Part shown: piece by piece, positions 1-9,350 of the stretch | How positions within the stretch are numbered: position 1 is the first letter of the stretch | Layout: every line of letters starts with the position of its first letter | Assembly: GCA_022510725.1 (NCBI GenBank) | Contig: JAFLSW010000001.1 | Location: 294,150-358,149 of the forward strand | Length of the DNA: 64,000 nucleotides | Origin: Lachnospiraceae bacterium | GTDB taxonomy: Bacteria > Bacillota > Clostridia > Lachnospirales > Lachnospiraceae | Direction of reading: 5' to 3' | Program-made: the position numbers and the translations under genes | The notes under the pieces: generated by a model | Told to the model about the DNA's origin: nothing | Seen by the model: only the letters and a program-made list of their open reading frames with translations | Databases searched by the model: none

Positions 1-654
1 TATGTTCATCCGTCTATGGAGGAATATACCAGCCCGGCGTTTTATCTGACACCGCCCATAGACGATGTGCAAAATAATATTATTTATATCAACAGAGGCA
101 ATGGTAATGACGATCTGTTTGTCGTTCTTGCTCATGAAGGCTATCCGGGGCATTTGTATCAGACTGTGACAACTGCACAAAAGGATCTGCCTCCCGTACG
201 CAGTCTGTTTTCCTTTTCCGGATATACGGAAGGATGGGCAGATTATGTAGAATATTATTCTTACGATCTCAGGGGAATGGATAAAGATCTGGCCCAAATA
301 CTTGCCTGGGATTCCGGTATAAATGTAGCTCTATGCGCCTATGTGGATATAGGTGTCAACTATGAGGGCTGGGACAGACAGGATGTTTTGGAATTTCTGG
401 GGCCCTTTGGTATTGCCAGCGAAGAAAGCGTAAACGGTCTGTTTGAGCTGGTAGTAGAAAAGCCGGGATACTATTTGAATTATTTTATCGGTTATCTGGA
501 ATTTTTACGACTTCGGGAAAAGGCGGAAAATACCCTGGAAGACGATTTTGTATTAAAAGACTTTCATCAATTTATTTTGGATCTTGGTCCTACGCCTTTC
601 TATATCATAGAAGACAGAATGGATCTATGGATGGAAGAACAGAAGGGGTCATGA
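1..654 (+). CDS. DUF885 family protein (metallopeptidase-like), C-terminal part; 5' end outside window
   Basis: ORF open at window edge; HEGYPGHLYQ motif and overall DUF885-like C-terminus. Confidence 0.8.
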   Translation, partial: YVHPSMEEYTSPAFYLTPPIDDVQNNIIYINRGNGNDDLFVVLAHEGYPGHLYQTVTTAQKDLPPVRSLFSFSGYTEGWADYVEYYSYDLRGMDKDLAQILAWDSGINVALCAYVDIGVNYEGWDRQDVLEFLGPFGIASEESVNGLFELVVEKPGYYLNYFIGYLEFLRLREKAENTLEDDFVLKDFHQFILDLGPTPFYIIEDRMDLWMEEQKGS

Positions 655-733
655 GTCGCTTTTGTTTTAAAAATAAGTGTGCATAAATTTCCGCCATCGG
701 GAAAAACTGGTTAAAAAACCAGGAGATTGAACG

Positions 734-1357
734 ATGGCGGATATTATTTATATGAATTTATGTCCTAAAATGCAGAGTACGGACAGTGTTATTACCGTAG
801 AGGATGTGGCGGAAGTAGAGGGCAGAAATAAAGAACTGTTAGGCAAGATCAAAAAGCTGCCTGTATACGAATTTACGGAGGATCATACCAGGCGCATCAT
901 CAGCCAGTTAAAGGTGGTGTATGAAATAGAAAAAGCTTGTCCATCAGTCATGATCGTGCCCTTGGGAGCAGAAGAGGTCATACTGGAATATTCCAGTAAC
1001 CCTTCCCATAACAAGGCAGGAGAATTTTTAAGAGTGGTTCTGGTATCCTGCATCAGCTTTTTCGGACCTGCCTTTACCATTATGGCTTTTCATAACGACA
1101 TTGGGATACGAAATGTTTTTGAACAGATTTCAGCCCTGATCACAGGGGCAAAGGAAACGGGGGTGACCGTTTTGGAGGTTTCCTATTCTATTGGTCTGGC
1201 CTCCGGTATCATCCTGTTCTTCAATCATATAGGTAAGCGTAGGATAACCCATGATCCTACGCCCATTGAGGTTTCCATGCGGAAATATGAAGATGATGTC
1301 AACAGCACTTTGGCGGAAACCTGGGATAGGAAGGGGGAGACCATAGATGCTCCTTAA
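734..1357 (+). CDS. spoVAA: Stage V sporulation protein AA
   Basis: Protein sequence resembles SpoVAA; followed by spoVAB and spoVAC. Confidence 0.85.
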   Translation: MADIIYMNLCPKMQSTDSVITVEDVAEVEGRNKELLGKIKKLPVYEFTEDHTRRIISQLKVVYEIEKACPSVMIVPLGAEEVILEYSSNPSHNKAGEFLRVVLVSCISFFGPAFTIMAFHNDIGIRNVFEQISALITGAKETGVTVLEVSYSIGLASGIILFFNHIGKRRITHDPTPIEVSMRKYEDDVNSTLAETWDRKGETIDAP

Positions 1358-1790
1358 ATATCTTTTTCTTTCCCTGTGCGGCGTTTCCTTTGGTGCCTTG
1401 GCGGCAGCAGGGGTCTTTACGGTTTTGGTGGCAGTAGGTCTGATGCCCAGGTTTGCGGGAAAAACAGATACGGCGAAATACATTTTTTTATATGAAAACT
1501 GGGTAGTTATCGGCACTATTTTTGGAATGCTGTTTAGTATATTTGAAGGCCTGTATCCCTATAGCGCTTATGTGCTTTCGCCCATTGCGCCCATTGCAAA
1601 ATGCATATTCGGATTTTTTGTGGGCTGCTTTGTGGGCTGTTTGGCTTTGGCTATTGCGGAAATGCTGGACTCCATTCCCATATTTGCCCGCAGGGTCCGC
1701 CTAAGATGGGGAATCGGCATTGTCATTTTTATGGTGGCATTGGGAAAAATGGCAGGAGGCCTATTATATTTTTTAGCACACATACGTTGA
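1347..1790 (+). CDS. spoVAB: Stage V sporulation protein AB
   Basis: Small polytopic membrane protein overlapping spoVAA; family resemblance. Confidence 0.85.
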   Translation: MLLKYLFLSLCGVSFGALAAAGVFTVLVAVGLMPRFAGKTDTAKYIFLYENWVVIGTIFGMLFSIFEGLYPYSAYVLSPIAPIAKCIFGFFVGCFVGCLALAIAEMLDSIPIFARRVRLRWGIGIVIFMVALGKMAGGLLYFLAHIR

Positions 1791-1812
1791 AAATAGAAAG
1801 GGGAAACATGGT

Positions 1813-2283
1813 ATGACAAAACAGGAAGAACAACAAAAAAAAGAACAGGAATATCAGGAACTGGTAAAGAAGGTAACACCCCAAAACAATCTGTTTTTAC
1901 AGATGGTGAAGGCGTTTTTGGTGGGAGGTGTGATCTGCACCATCGGACAGGGAATCTTAGAAGGCGCAAAAGCGCTGGGAGCGGATGCGGAAATGGCAGG
2001 TACCTGGTGTTCTCTGCTCTTGGTCCTTTGCAGTGCGGTATTGACCGGCTTCAGTCTGTATCAGCCTATTACAACCTTTGGCGGGGCAGGAGCCCTGGTG
2101 CCTATTACCGGCTTTGCTAATTCCGTTTGTGCGCCGGCCATTGAGTTTCAAAAGGAAGGGCAGGTGTTTGGCGTAGGCGTCAAGATCTTTACCATTGCCG
2201 GTCCGGTCATTCTTTACGGCATCTTTACAAGCTGGCTCTTGGGAGTTGTTTACTATATTGGGAAGATGATGGGGGTTATGTAA
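1813..2283 (+). CDS. spoVAC: Stage V sporulation protein AC
   Basis: FLVGGVICTIGQG...GAGALVPITGFANSV motifs typical of SpoVAC/AE. Confidence 0.9.
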   Translation: MTKQEEQQKKEQEYQELVKKVTPQNNLFLQMVKAFLVGGVICTIGQGILEGAKALGADAEMAGTWCSLLLVLCSAVLTGFSLYQPITTFGGAGALVPITGFANSVCAPAIEFQKEGQVFGVGVKIFTIAGPVILYGIFTSWLLGVVYYIGKMMGVM

Positions 2284-2297
2284 CCCCCATTATTTTT
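2271..2297 (+). terminator. Rho-independent terminator overlapping the spoVAC stop codon
   Basis: GGGGGTTATGTAACCCCC followed by ATTATTTTT. Confidence 0.75.
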
Positions 2298-2319
2298 ATG
2301 CTTTTTCCGTAACAAAATA

Positions 2320-2348
2320 TTGACATTAAATGCAGGTTTTACTACAAT
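2320..2348 (+). promoter_or_regulatory. Sigma-A-like promoter for the fapA/HD-GYP/Hpt cluster
   Basis: TTGACA (2320-2325), 17 bp, TACAAT (2343-2348). Confidence 0.55.
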
Positions 2349-2427
2349 TCTATTATGAGTGGAAGTATGTCTAAAGCTATTTTGTTCATACGGAAACCTT
2401 GGGTAGGATGAGGAGTCAGGATTGTCT

Positions 2428-4596
2428 ATGAGCGAAAAGGTTAATTATTCGGAAAAAGGATTTTCGGCAGATCAGGTACGGGAGATAGAGGAAGGACTGG
2501 AAGAGGGTCTGGATGTCTCTCTTTATGCCAAGAAGGAGTTTATGGCTATCCAGATGCGCCAGATCAGGATCGGTCTGGAACAGGGTCTGGATGTGTCTTT
2601 TTATGCTGATACGGCATACGACTGGTTCCAGATGGAAGAGATCCGGATCGGTCTGGAAAAAGATCTGAAAATAAAAGCTTATGCATCCCCGGATATTCCC
2701 TATGATAAGATGCGCCAGATCAGGGAAGGTATTCAGGTCGGCATTGATCTGACCCCTTATATTTATCTGAAAGCAGGGGTCTTAAAGGAATTGCGCCTGG
2801 CGTTACTCTCAAAAGTAAATATTATTGAATATATTAAAGATGGTTATGATGAAGAACAGCTTCGGGAGATTCGGCTTGCCATGGAAAAGAAGCTGGATAT
2901 ACATAATTATCTTTCCAAGGATTTCAGAGGCATATCCATTGGGGAAATTGCCAATGGTCTGGAAAAGGGTCTGGATGTTTCCATCTATGCCGATCCCCAG
3001 TTTGGCTGGCAACAGATGCGTGAGATCCGGATCGGTCTGGAAAACAGGGTGGATATTTCCGTTTATGCCAGACCTCTTTATTCCTGGCAGCAGATGCATG
3101 AGATCCGCATCGGTCTGGAAAGCGGTATTGATGTAAGCAGCTATAAGAGCCTGATGTATACGGCAACGGACATGAAGAGGATGCGTCGTCGTATCATGGG
3201 AGAGGATGAGGACGCACCAAAGCTTGAGACTGCTGTAGTCATGTTCCGCGACTATGTCATTACCGTAAGCGGTGATGAAATGGCGGCATATATCGAGGTT
3301 CCCGGGAAGGCCGGAAAGGTCACCAGACAGGAAATACTTCATGCCTTAAAGGAAAAAGGCATAACCAGGGGCATCCTGGAAAGCGGTTTAGAAGAACTGG
3401 AATCCGGAAAAGGCTTTGATAAAAATGTATTGATCGCCAAAGGCGCACAGCCCCAGACCGGCAAGGATGGTTATTACGAATATTTCTTTAAGATTCAATT
3501 GGATAAAACACCTAAGCTGCTGGAAGACGGTTCTGTGGATTATCACGATGTACAGTGGTTTGAAGTTGTGGAACAGGATCAGAAATTGGCCTATTATCAC
3601 AGTGCCGAAGCCGGTGTTTGCGGTTATACTGTTACCGGAAAGATCATACAGGGCAGAAAAGGAAAAGAAATGAGCATGCTCATGGGCAAAGGCTTTATGG
3701 TTTCCGAAGACGGTAAGACCTACACGGCTACGGTAAAAGGCAGAGTAGATCTGTATGATAACAGATTGGAGGTTTCCAAGATCCTGTTTGTGAATGAGAT
3801 CACCCATGCCACCGGAGATATTACTTTTGACGGCTGTGTTTGCGTACGCGGTAATGTCAGCGGCGGAGCTGCCATATATGCTACGGAAGATATTGTCATA
3901 GACGGATTTGTGGAAGGCGCTATTATTGAAAGCAGCGGCGGCAGCATTCTTTTAAGGCAGGGTGTCAATGCTTCCGGTACCGGCAGTATCAAAGCATTAA
4001 AGGGGATAACAGGAAGCTTTTTTGAAGCGGTCAGCATTTATACCAACGGCGATATTACTGCAAACTACTGCCTGAATTGTAATTTGTATGCGGAGGGGCA
4101 GATCACAATGGTGGGTTCCAAGGCTACTTTGGCAGGTGGTGATGTGACAGCGGTAAGAGGTCTGTTTGCACAGAATCTGGGCAACCGGGCAGGCATTCCC
4201 ACCCATGTCAGGCTGGGTGTGAACGAAGGCATCCTGCAACGCGGCGTTCGGATTGAAAACCGGATAAAGGAAGTCACCAGGGAATTGAGCATTCTGGGAA
4301 ATGCTTATATGGACTTCCAGAAAAAATATCCGCCGGAAGTCCGTAATACCATGGAGATGTACCTAAAGATAGAAAGTGCCATTTTTACTAAGGAAAGAGA
4401 AATGGAGCATCTCTATGAGGCAAAACAACTGCATGAGGAGAATATCGAAAAGATCGGCTGTGCAAGAGCAGTTATCAAAGGCAATCTGTATGAAGGCATT
4501 ATTATAGAGATCGACAGGCAGCGTTGGGTTTCCCCCAGTACCAGCAATGTGACGGTAAGGCGGGTCAATAATAAGATAGTGGTTTTCACAAACTAG
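2428..4596 (+). CDS. FapA/DUF342 family protein with N-terminal ~25-aa tandem repeats
   Basis: C-terminal DUF342-like beta region (TGDITFDGCVCVRGNVSGGAAIYATEDIVIDGFVEGA...); N-terminal QMREIRIGLExGLDVSxYA repeats; ATG at 2428 preferred over TTG at 2422. Confidence 0.85.
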   Translation: MSEKVNYSEKGFSADQVREIEEGLEEGLDVSLYAKKEFMAIQMRQIRIGLEQGLDVSFYADTAYDWFQMEEIRIGLEKDLKIKAYASPDIPYDKMRQIREGIQVGIDLTPYIYLKAGVLKELRLALLSKVNIIEYIKDGYDEEQLREIRLAMEKKLDIHNYLSKDFRGISIGEIANGLEKGLDVSIYADPQFGWQQMREIRIGLENRVDISVYARPLYSWQQMHEIRIGLESGIDVSSYKSLMYTATDMKRMRRRIMGEDEDAPKLETAVVMFRDYVITVSGDEMAAYIEVPGKAGKVTRQEILHALKEKGITRGILESGLEELESGKGFDKNVLIAKGAQPQTGKDGYYEYFFKIQLDKTPKLLEDGSVDYHDVQWFEVVEQDQKLAYYHSAEAGVCGYTVTGKIIQGRKGKEMSMLMGKGFMVSEDGKTYTATVKGRVDLYDNRLEVSKILFVNEITHATGDITFDGCVCVRGNVSGGAAIYATEDIVIDGFVEGAIIESSGGSILLRQGVNASGTGSIKALKGITGSFFEAVSIYTNGDITANYCLNCNLYAEGQITMVGSKATLAGGDVTAVRGLFAQNLGNRAGIPTHVRLGVNEGILQRGVRIENRIKEVTRELSILGNAYMDFQKKYPPEVRNTMEMYLKIESAIFTKEREMEHLYEAKQLHEENIEKIGCARAVIKGNLYEGIIIEIDRQRWVSPSTSNVTVRRVNNKIVVFTN

Positions 4597-4642
4597 TGAA
4601 AGATAGAGATAGAAAAGCATCAAGGCTTTAGAAGGGAGCAGC

Positions 4643-5731
4643 ATGAGAGATAAAGTTCTAATTGTAGATGATGTGGATATGAATCGGGAGATTCTGGAAG
4701 AGATATTAAAGAGCGACTATCAGATACTTCATGCGGAAAACGGTAAAAAGGCCGTGGAAATATTAAACAGCCGTCAAGAAGAGATCGCAGTTGTCCTTCT
4801 GGATCTGATCATGCCGGTCATGGATGGTTTTGGAGTATTGGAGGTCATTAAGAAAAATAAATGGACCGATAAAGTACCGGTACTGATCATCAGTGGAGAA
4901 GGCGGCGTGGAGGTTGAAAGGAAGTGCTTTGATTATGGTATCAGCGACTTCATCAAAAAGCCCTTTGATTCCAACTTGGTTAAGATCAGAGTAAAGAATA
5001 TCGTTGACCTGTTCCTGTACAAAAATCACCTGGAAGAAAAGGTGGAGAAACAGACGGAGACCCTGCGTAAGCAGTATAAGGTTTTACAGTTGCAGGCAGA
5101 AAAACTGCGTCAGAGCAATGTAAAGATCATCGACATACTGGGTACGGTAGTAGAATACCGTAACTTGGAAAGCGGCGAGCATATCAACAGGGTAAAGGGC
5201 TTTACCCAGATCCTGGCAAATCAGCTGATGAAAGATTACCCGGAATACGGCTTGGATCAGAATAAAGTGGATATGATCGTTTCTGCCAGCGCACTTCACG
5301 ATATTGGTAAGATCGCTATTCCGGACAATATCCTGTTAAAGCCTGCCAGATTAAATGAGGAAGAATTTGATTACATGAAATCTCATACCACCAGAGGCTG
5401 CGACATCATAAACAGCATAGAAGGCGTATGGGATGAGGCATATGGCAAATTAAGCTATGAGATCTGCAGACATCATCATGAAAGATATGATGGAAGAGGC
5501 TATCCCGACGGCTTAAAGGGAGAAGAGATTCCCATTGCGGCACAGATCGTATCTGTGGCGGATGTATATGATGCACTGGTAACCGAGCGCGTTTATAAGA
5601 GTGCATATACCACGGATGAAGCATTCCATATGATCGTAAATGGAGAGTGTGGTATATTCTCACCTAAGCTTTTAGAGTGTTTCCGTCAGGTGAAAAAAGA
5701 GTTTGAGGAGCTGGCGGGTAAACAGCATTGA
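4643..5731 (+). CDS. Response regulator with HD-GYP c-di-GMP phosphodiesterase domain
   Basis: Receiver domain (VDDVDMNREIL, LLDLIMPVMDG) plus HDIGKIAIP and HHERYDGRGYPDGL. Confidence 0.93.
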   Translation: MRDKVLIVDDVDMNREILEEILKSDYQILHAENGKKAVEILNSRQEEIAVVLLDLIMPVMDGFGVLEVIKKNKWTDKVPVLIISGEGGVEVERKCFDYGISDFIKKPFDSNLVKIRVKNIVDLFLYKNHLEEKVEKQTETLRKQYKVLQLQAEKLRQSNVKIIDILGTVVEYRNLESGEHINRVKGFTQILANQLMKDYPEYGLDQNKVDMIVSASALHDIGKIAIPDNILLKPARLNEEEFDYMKSHTTRGCDIINSIEGVWDEAYGKLSYEICRHHHERYDGRGYPDGLKGEEIPIAAQIVSVADVYDALVTERVYKSAYTTDEAFHMIVNGECGIFSPKLLECFRQVKKEFEELAGKQH

Positions 5732-5763
5732 TCATTCAATAAAACCAGAGGGAGAAAATAGTC

Positions 5764-6120
5764 ATGGATTTAAGCAATAAAATTGATATTGCGGATGCGG
5801 GACAGAGATTTATGAATAATGATGCTTTATTTAAGAAATTCTTGTTCCGTTTTCCGGGAGAAACAGGATTTTCCCAGCTGTTCCAGCTGTTAGAAGAAAA
5901 GAATGTGGAGGAAGCTTTTCGCTCTGCTCATACCATGAAAGGTCTTGTGGCAAACCTTGCCCTTTCTTCCATTACCGGGGTATTGCAGCCTATGACGGAG
6001 GTCTTAAGAGCGGGCAATATGCCGGAACAGTCCCAGATCGACGAGTTAAAACAGGTGTATGAGGAGATGTTAGAAATCATCGCACAGATCCAGGCAGAAG
6101 ATACGCCTTTGCTTTCTTGA
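5764..6120 (+). CDS. Hpt domain phosphotransfer protein
   Basis: AHTMKGLVANLAL Hpt histidine motif. Confidence 0.88.
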   Translation: MDLSNKIDIADAGQRFMNNDALFKKFLFRFPGETGFSQLFQLLEEKNVEEAFRSAHTMKGLVANLALSSITGVLQPMTEVLRAGNMPEQSQIDELKQVYEEMLEIIAQIQAEDTPLLS

Positions 6121-6217
6121 CCTGAAAAGAAAATTTTGTATTAGTTACGGGCCGGCTTTTTATAGGATTAGCGGGCCCTGTTTTACTGTTTGGGATCTTT
6201 TATAAGGAGCATAAAAG

Positions 6218-6919
6218 ATGAAAAAAGAAACACAAAATTTGAAAGAACAGAATAAGGTTCCTTTTTTTTTGAAAGACTACCCAAATATCTGCCGGGAATT
6301 CCAAGGGGAGATTCAATGGAATCGGACCATGTGGCAAGCTAAGATCGCTATGTTCCTGATCCTGTCTTTGCTCTTTTTCTATATCCTTGTTATGGAACTG
6401 ACATCGGAAGGAAAAGACAGCATGTCTATAGGAATTTCTATCTTTTTACAAATAGTATTGGCAGCTATGTTCCTGGGACCGGATATGGTCAAAATTTGCA
6501 AATGTCTGTTCATGAAAGAAAGATTGGTTCAACTGGAAACATATTTAGGCGGTGAGAAAGAAGAAATTTCGTGGGGATGGAAGCATACCTATGTAACAGA
6601 AGATTCTCATTTGATTTTTTGCTCTCATATCATTCCTTTGGAAGGGCTTACAAAGATTCTATATTATCATCTGCACGACTACGGCCGTTATAGGAGACCG
6701 TATGTTTTCTTAGATACATGGTTGGTTTTTTGTTATGAGGATGGGAAAAAGATTTCTGTACAGGAAGAAAGAGTGCAGCCCCGTCATTTTGAAGAATACT
6801 TTGATTATGCGAAGCTAAAGGCTGCAATCAGCAATGAAAAGCGGGATGTAAAAATACAACAAGATAAATCTAAGTCAAGGACCATATTGCGCATAGTGGT
6901 ATTACGATATCTTTCTTAA
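6218..6919 (+). CDS. Hypothetical membrane protein (YcxB-like)
   Basis: ORF with two TM-like segments and an RBS-like GGAG upstream. Confidence 0.6.
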   Translation: MKKETQNLKEQNKVPFFLKDYPNICREFQGEIQWNRTMWQAKIAMFLILSLLFFYILVMELTSEGKDSMSIGISIFLQIVLAAMFLGPDMVKICKCLFMKERLVQLETYLGGEKEEISWGWKHTYVTEDSHLIFCSHIIPLEGLTKILYYHLHDYGRYRRPYVFLDTWLVFCYEDGKKISVQEERVQPRHFEEYFDYAKLKAAISNEKRDVKIQQDKSKSRTILRIVVLRYLS

Positions 6920-7767
6920 TCCATAGCAGCCTTTGCATATTCTTCTTCCGTACAATCAAGCAGGTTTATGATCTGTGTCTCATCCATGCCTTTTTGGATC
7001 AATTTGCGGATGATGGACAAAACTCCTTCTTCTCTGCCAATCTCCCTCTCATCCTGCCTGAGAAGCTTCATTTCCTGTTCCATATCAAAATCATAAATGC
7101 TCATTTTTACTACCTCCGATTTTTGTTTTAATAAAAATTCTCTTAATATATTTTGCCTGATGCAATCATCTACTGCTTTTTCTACAGCAGAGCTGATATC
7201 CATGGTCTTTGCATAGTTTCTTACCGTGTCTATGTATTCTGTATATTCCCTTAGGACAGGACACTTTGCCTTTAACTCTTCATTCATGCCTTTGTTGATA
7301 TTGTAGACATCTACTTTTAACTCCAGTCCGGGTGCGTCCATCGGTGTGTCCTGTAATGACGCAAAGCTGTCGGATAGCTTTAACTGCATATATTCCGGCT
7401 GCTTTATGATGCCGTTGTACAATACCACAAAATGAGGCGTAGGTATCTGCACTCTCTTGCTGCTATAAATACTTTTATTCAGAAACTGCTTCTGAAAAAG
7501 ATCCGCAATATAAAACAGGTCCCGTAATGGTATATTGGCAGATGGGGTGGATTGCTGTTCATAGACATTGACTTGATTTGCCAGAAGAAAGGATAAGTCA
7601 TTTTTAATGTTCATGTAAATGGCATTTTCCAGTGTATTGAATGTAAGAAGTGCTGGATCGTGATAGTCGGTTCCGTTTATGGCGTTATACAGGCTTAACG
7701 CATGTACAGGGTCCGAAAAGAGAAAACGAAACACCGTGTCCTTATATTTTGTTTGTGCTTTTGCCAT
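6916..7767 (-). CDS. Rpn family / PD-(D/E)XK nuclease family putative transposase
   Basis: KYKDTVFRFLFSD N-terminus and EREIGREEGVLSIIRKLIQKGM C-terminus typical of the family. Confidence 0.8.
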   Translation of the reverse strand: MAKAQTKYKDTVFRFLFSDPVHALSLYNAINGTDYHDPALLTFNTLENAIYMNIKNDLSFLLANQVNVYEQQSTPSANIPLRDLFYIADLFQKQFLNKSIYSSKRVQIPTPHFVVLYNGIIKQPEYMQLKLSDSFASLQDTPMDAPGLELKVDVYNINKGMNEELKAKCPVLREYTEYIDTVRNYAKTMDISSAVEKAVDDCIRQNILREFLLKQKSEVVKMSIYDFDMEQEMKLLRQDEREIGREEGVLSIIRKLIQKGMDETQIINLLDCTEEEYAKAAMD

Positions 7768-7875
7768 GGATTCCTCCGAAGATCAGATGTAAGACATATC
7801 AAAGTGATATGAAAGATTGTTAGAATTGCTACTAAAGCAAGCATAGCATTGATCCAAAAAGAAGTCAAGACAGCT

Positions 7876-8076
7876 TTAGCGAAAGCTGTCTCGATCTCCA
7901 AGATTCCTGATCAATTGTTCCATTTCCTGTTTAGATTGAATGTTTCTGGCTTGTTCTAATATTTCGGCCCGTTCTTCCTCGCTCATTCTGGCAAAATTGT
8001 TCATGGCCTTTTCATTGGTGGACATGGAGAATGTAAATCCCAAAGGCATATTATTTTTTCCCATACTGTTTTCCAA
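7876..8076 (-). CDS. Small conserved hypothetical protein
   Basis: 66-aa ORF in its own intergenic space; acidic helical composition. Confidence 0.5.
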   Translation of the reverse strand: MENSMGKNNMPLGFTFSMSTNEKAMNNFARMSEEERAEILEQARNIQSKQEMEQLIRNLGDRDSFR

Positions 8077-8183
8077 CCTTTCCTAATTGATATCCTTCTG
8101 TTTCATGCAAAGGATCTGACATGCAAATAGTATTGACCGAATTTTTGGGATTCATACCGCACAATGTTTTGCAAGTCATCCTC

Positions 8184-8212
8184 TTGACAGCAACTGACTA
8201 TTGTAATAATAT
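8184..8212 (+). promoter_or_regulatory. Sigma-A promoter of padR-like gene
   Basis: TTGACA (8184-8189), 17 bp, TAATAT (8207-8212). Confidence 0.65.
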
Positions 8213-8213
8213 G

Positions 8214-8232
8214 TATTTAGTAATACTAAATA
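8214..8232. promoter_or_regulatory. Perfect palindromic operator candidate (PadR autoregulation)
   Basis: TATTTAGTA-A-TACTAAATA directly downstream of the -10. Confidence 0.55.
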
Positions 8233-8327
8233 GTGTGCGATAGCAAATGGCTATCAAAATTTATAAAGTTGGAACAAACAAAGACTTTATTATTGTGAAA
8301 CAACAAAAACATAACAGGAGGGAAACA

Positions 8328-8669
8328 TTGCAGGGACGATATGAACAGCAAATGAAAAAGGGAGTTCTGGAGATGCTGGTCCTGCGTCAGCTTTTTGAGG
8401 AAGAGAAATACGGATATCAGCTGATCAGCGAGTTGAAAGAAAAAAGTGAAGGGCTATTTTCCTTAAAAGAAGGAACGCTGTATCCGATCTTATATCGTCT
8501 GGAAGACGACGGTTATATCAAAAGCCACTGGAAGGAGCCAACCGGCAGGGAAACATCCAGAAAATATTACAAGATCACGGAGTCCGGAAAGGATGCTTTG
8601 CTTGAACTGAATGGACTTTGGCAGGGATTTTCCTGCCAGATCTCAAAGATGATGGAGGGAATATCATGA
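8328..8669 (+). CDS. PadR family transcriptional regulator
   Basis: KKGVLEMLVLRQLFEEEKYGYQLISEL...LKEGTLYPILYRLEDDGYI; AGGAGGG RBS points to a TTG start at 8328 (in frame with ORF 8247). Confidence 0.88.
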   Translation: MQGRYEQQMKKGVLEMLVLRQLFEEEKYGYQLISELKEKSEGLFSLKEGTLYPILYRLEDDGYIKSHWKEPTGRETSRKYYKITESGKDALLELNGLWQGFSCQISKMMEGIS

Positions 8670-9313
8670 ATAAAGACCAATATGTAAAAGCGGTGTTAAA
8701 AAAACTGAAATGTACCAAGGCCAGGAAAAAGGAGATCGGAAAAGAACTGGCGGCAGACATCGATGCGGCTTTGGAAAAGGGAGAAACCATAGAAGAGGTC
8801 ATTTCCAAAATGGGTGCCGCAGATATGGCAAAGGAATTTAATGATAATTTTTCCGAAGAAGAATTGAAAAAGGCAAAACGAAATAAGCTCTGTACCGTCT
8901 TAGTCATCATAGCGGTGGTCATCATCCTGCTTATTGCAGGCGGATACTGGCTTTTGCCCAAAAGTTACCCTATTGAGCATGGCGGGCAGTTTCGTGAGGA
9001 AGAGATAAAGCAGACGGTAGATACAGTTATTGCCTGCTTTAATGATGAAGATTATGAAGCGCTGCGGGCTATGTGTTATTCCGAACAGATGCGGGCAGCT
9101 ATGAACAAGGAAACTCTGGATCAGGCAAAAGCTATGGTAGGAAATGATTGGGGAGAATTTCAGGGGATCGGCAATACCTATATGTCAAAAGTAGAACAGA
9201 TGGGTAGTCATGTAGGCGTTGTGCAGGTCAATGCCAACTATAAAAATGCAGCAGTAACCTATACTTTGATGCTGTCCGAGGATCTGAAGCTGATGGGATT
9301 TTATATAAAATGA
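8666..9313 (+). CDS. DUF1700-like N-terminus / DUF3887-like membrane protein, co-transcribed with padR
   Basis: ATG at 8666 overlaps padR stop (ATCATGA); one TM helix then extracellular domain. Confidence 0.7.
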   Translation: MNKDQYVKAVLKKLKCTKARKKEIGKELAADIDAALEKGETIEEVISKMGAADMAKEFNDNFSEEELKKAKRNKLCTVLVIIAVVIILLIAGGYWLLPKSYPIEHGGQFREEEIKQTVDTVIACFNDEDYEALRAMCYSEQMRAAMNKETLDQAKAMVGNDWGEFQGIGNTYMSKVEQMGSHVGVVQVNANYKNAAVTYTLMLSEDLKLMGFYIK

Positions 9314-9350
9314 CCCTGTGGTAAAGCAGTTGAGTTAGGAGGGGGAGCTG

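Noticed and set aside
883-2151. Minus-strand ORFs opposite spoVAA-AB-AC
   Set aside because: They are shadow ORFs of well-supported plus-strand sporulation genes.
2349-2427. Possible c-di-GMP riboswitch in the leader of the fapA-like gene
   Set aside because: The context (HD-GYP neighbour) is tempting and there is a GGTAGGATGAGG stretch, but the conserved GEMM cores (GCAAACC, GACGCAAAGC) are absent.
6900-6925. Antisense overlap between the convergent ORFs ending at 6919 (+) and 6916 (-)
   Set aside because: The overlap is only 4 bp, sharing the TTAA stop palindrome; ordinary compact convergent genes.
6916-7767. Insertion sequence / active transposon
   Set aside because: The Rpn/PD-(D/E)XK protein is labelled transposase in many databases, but no terminal inverted repeats or target duplications are visible around it.
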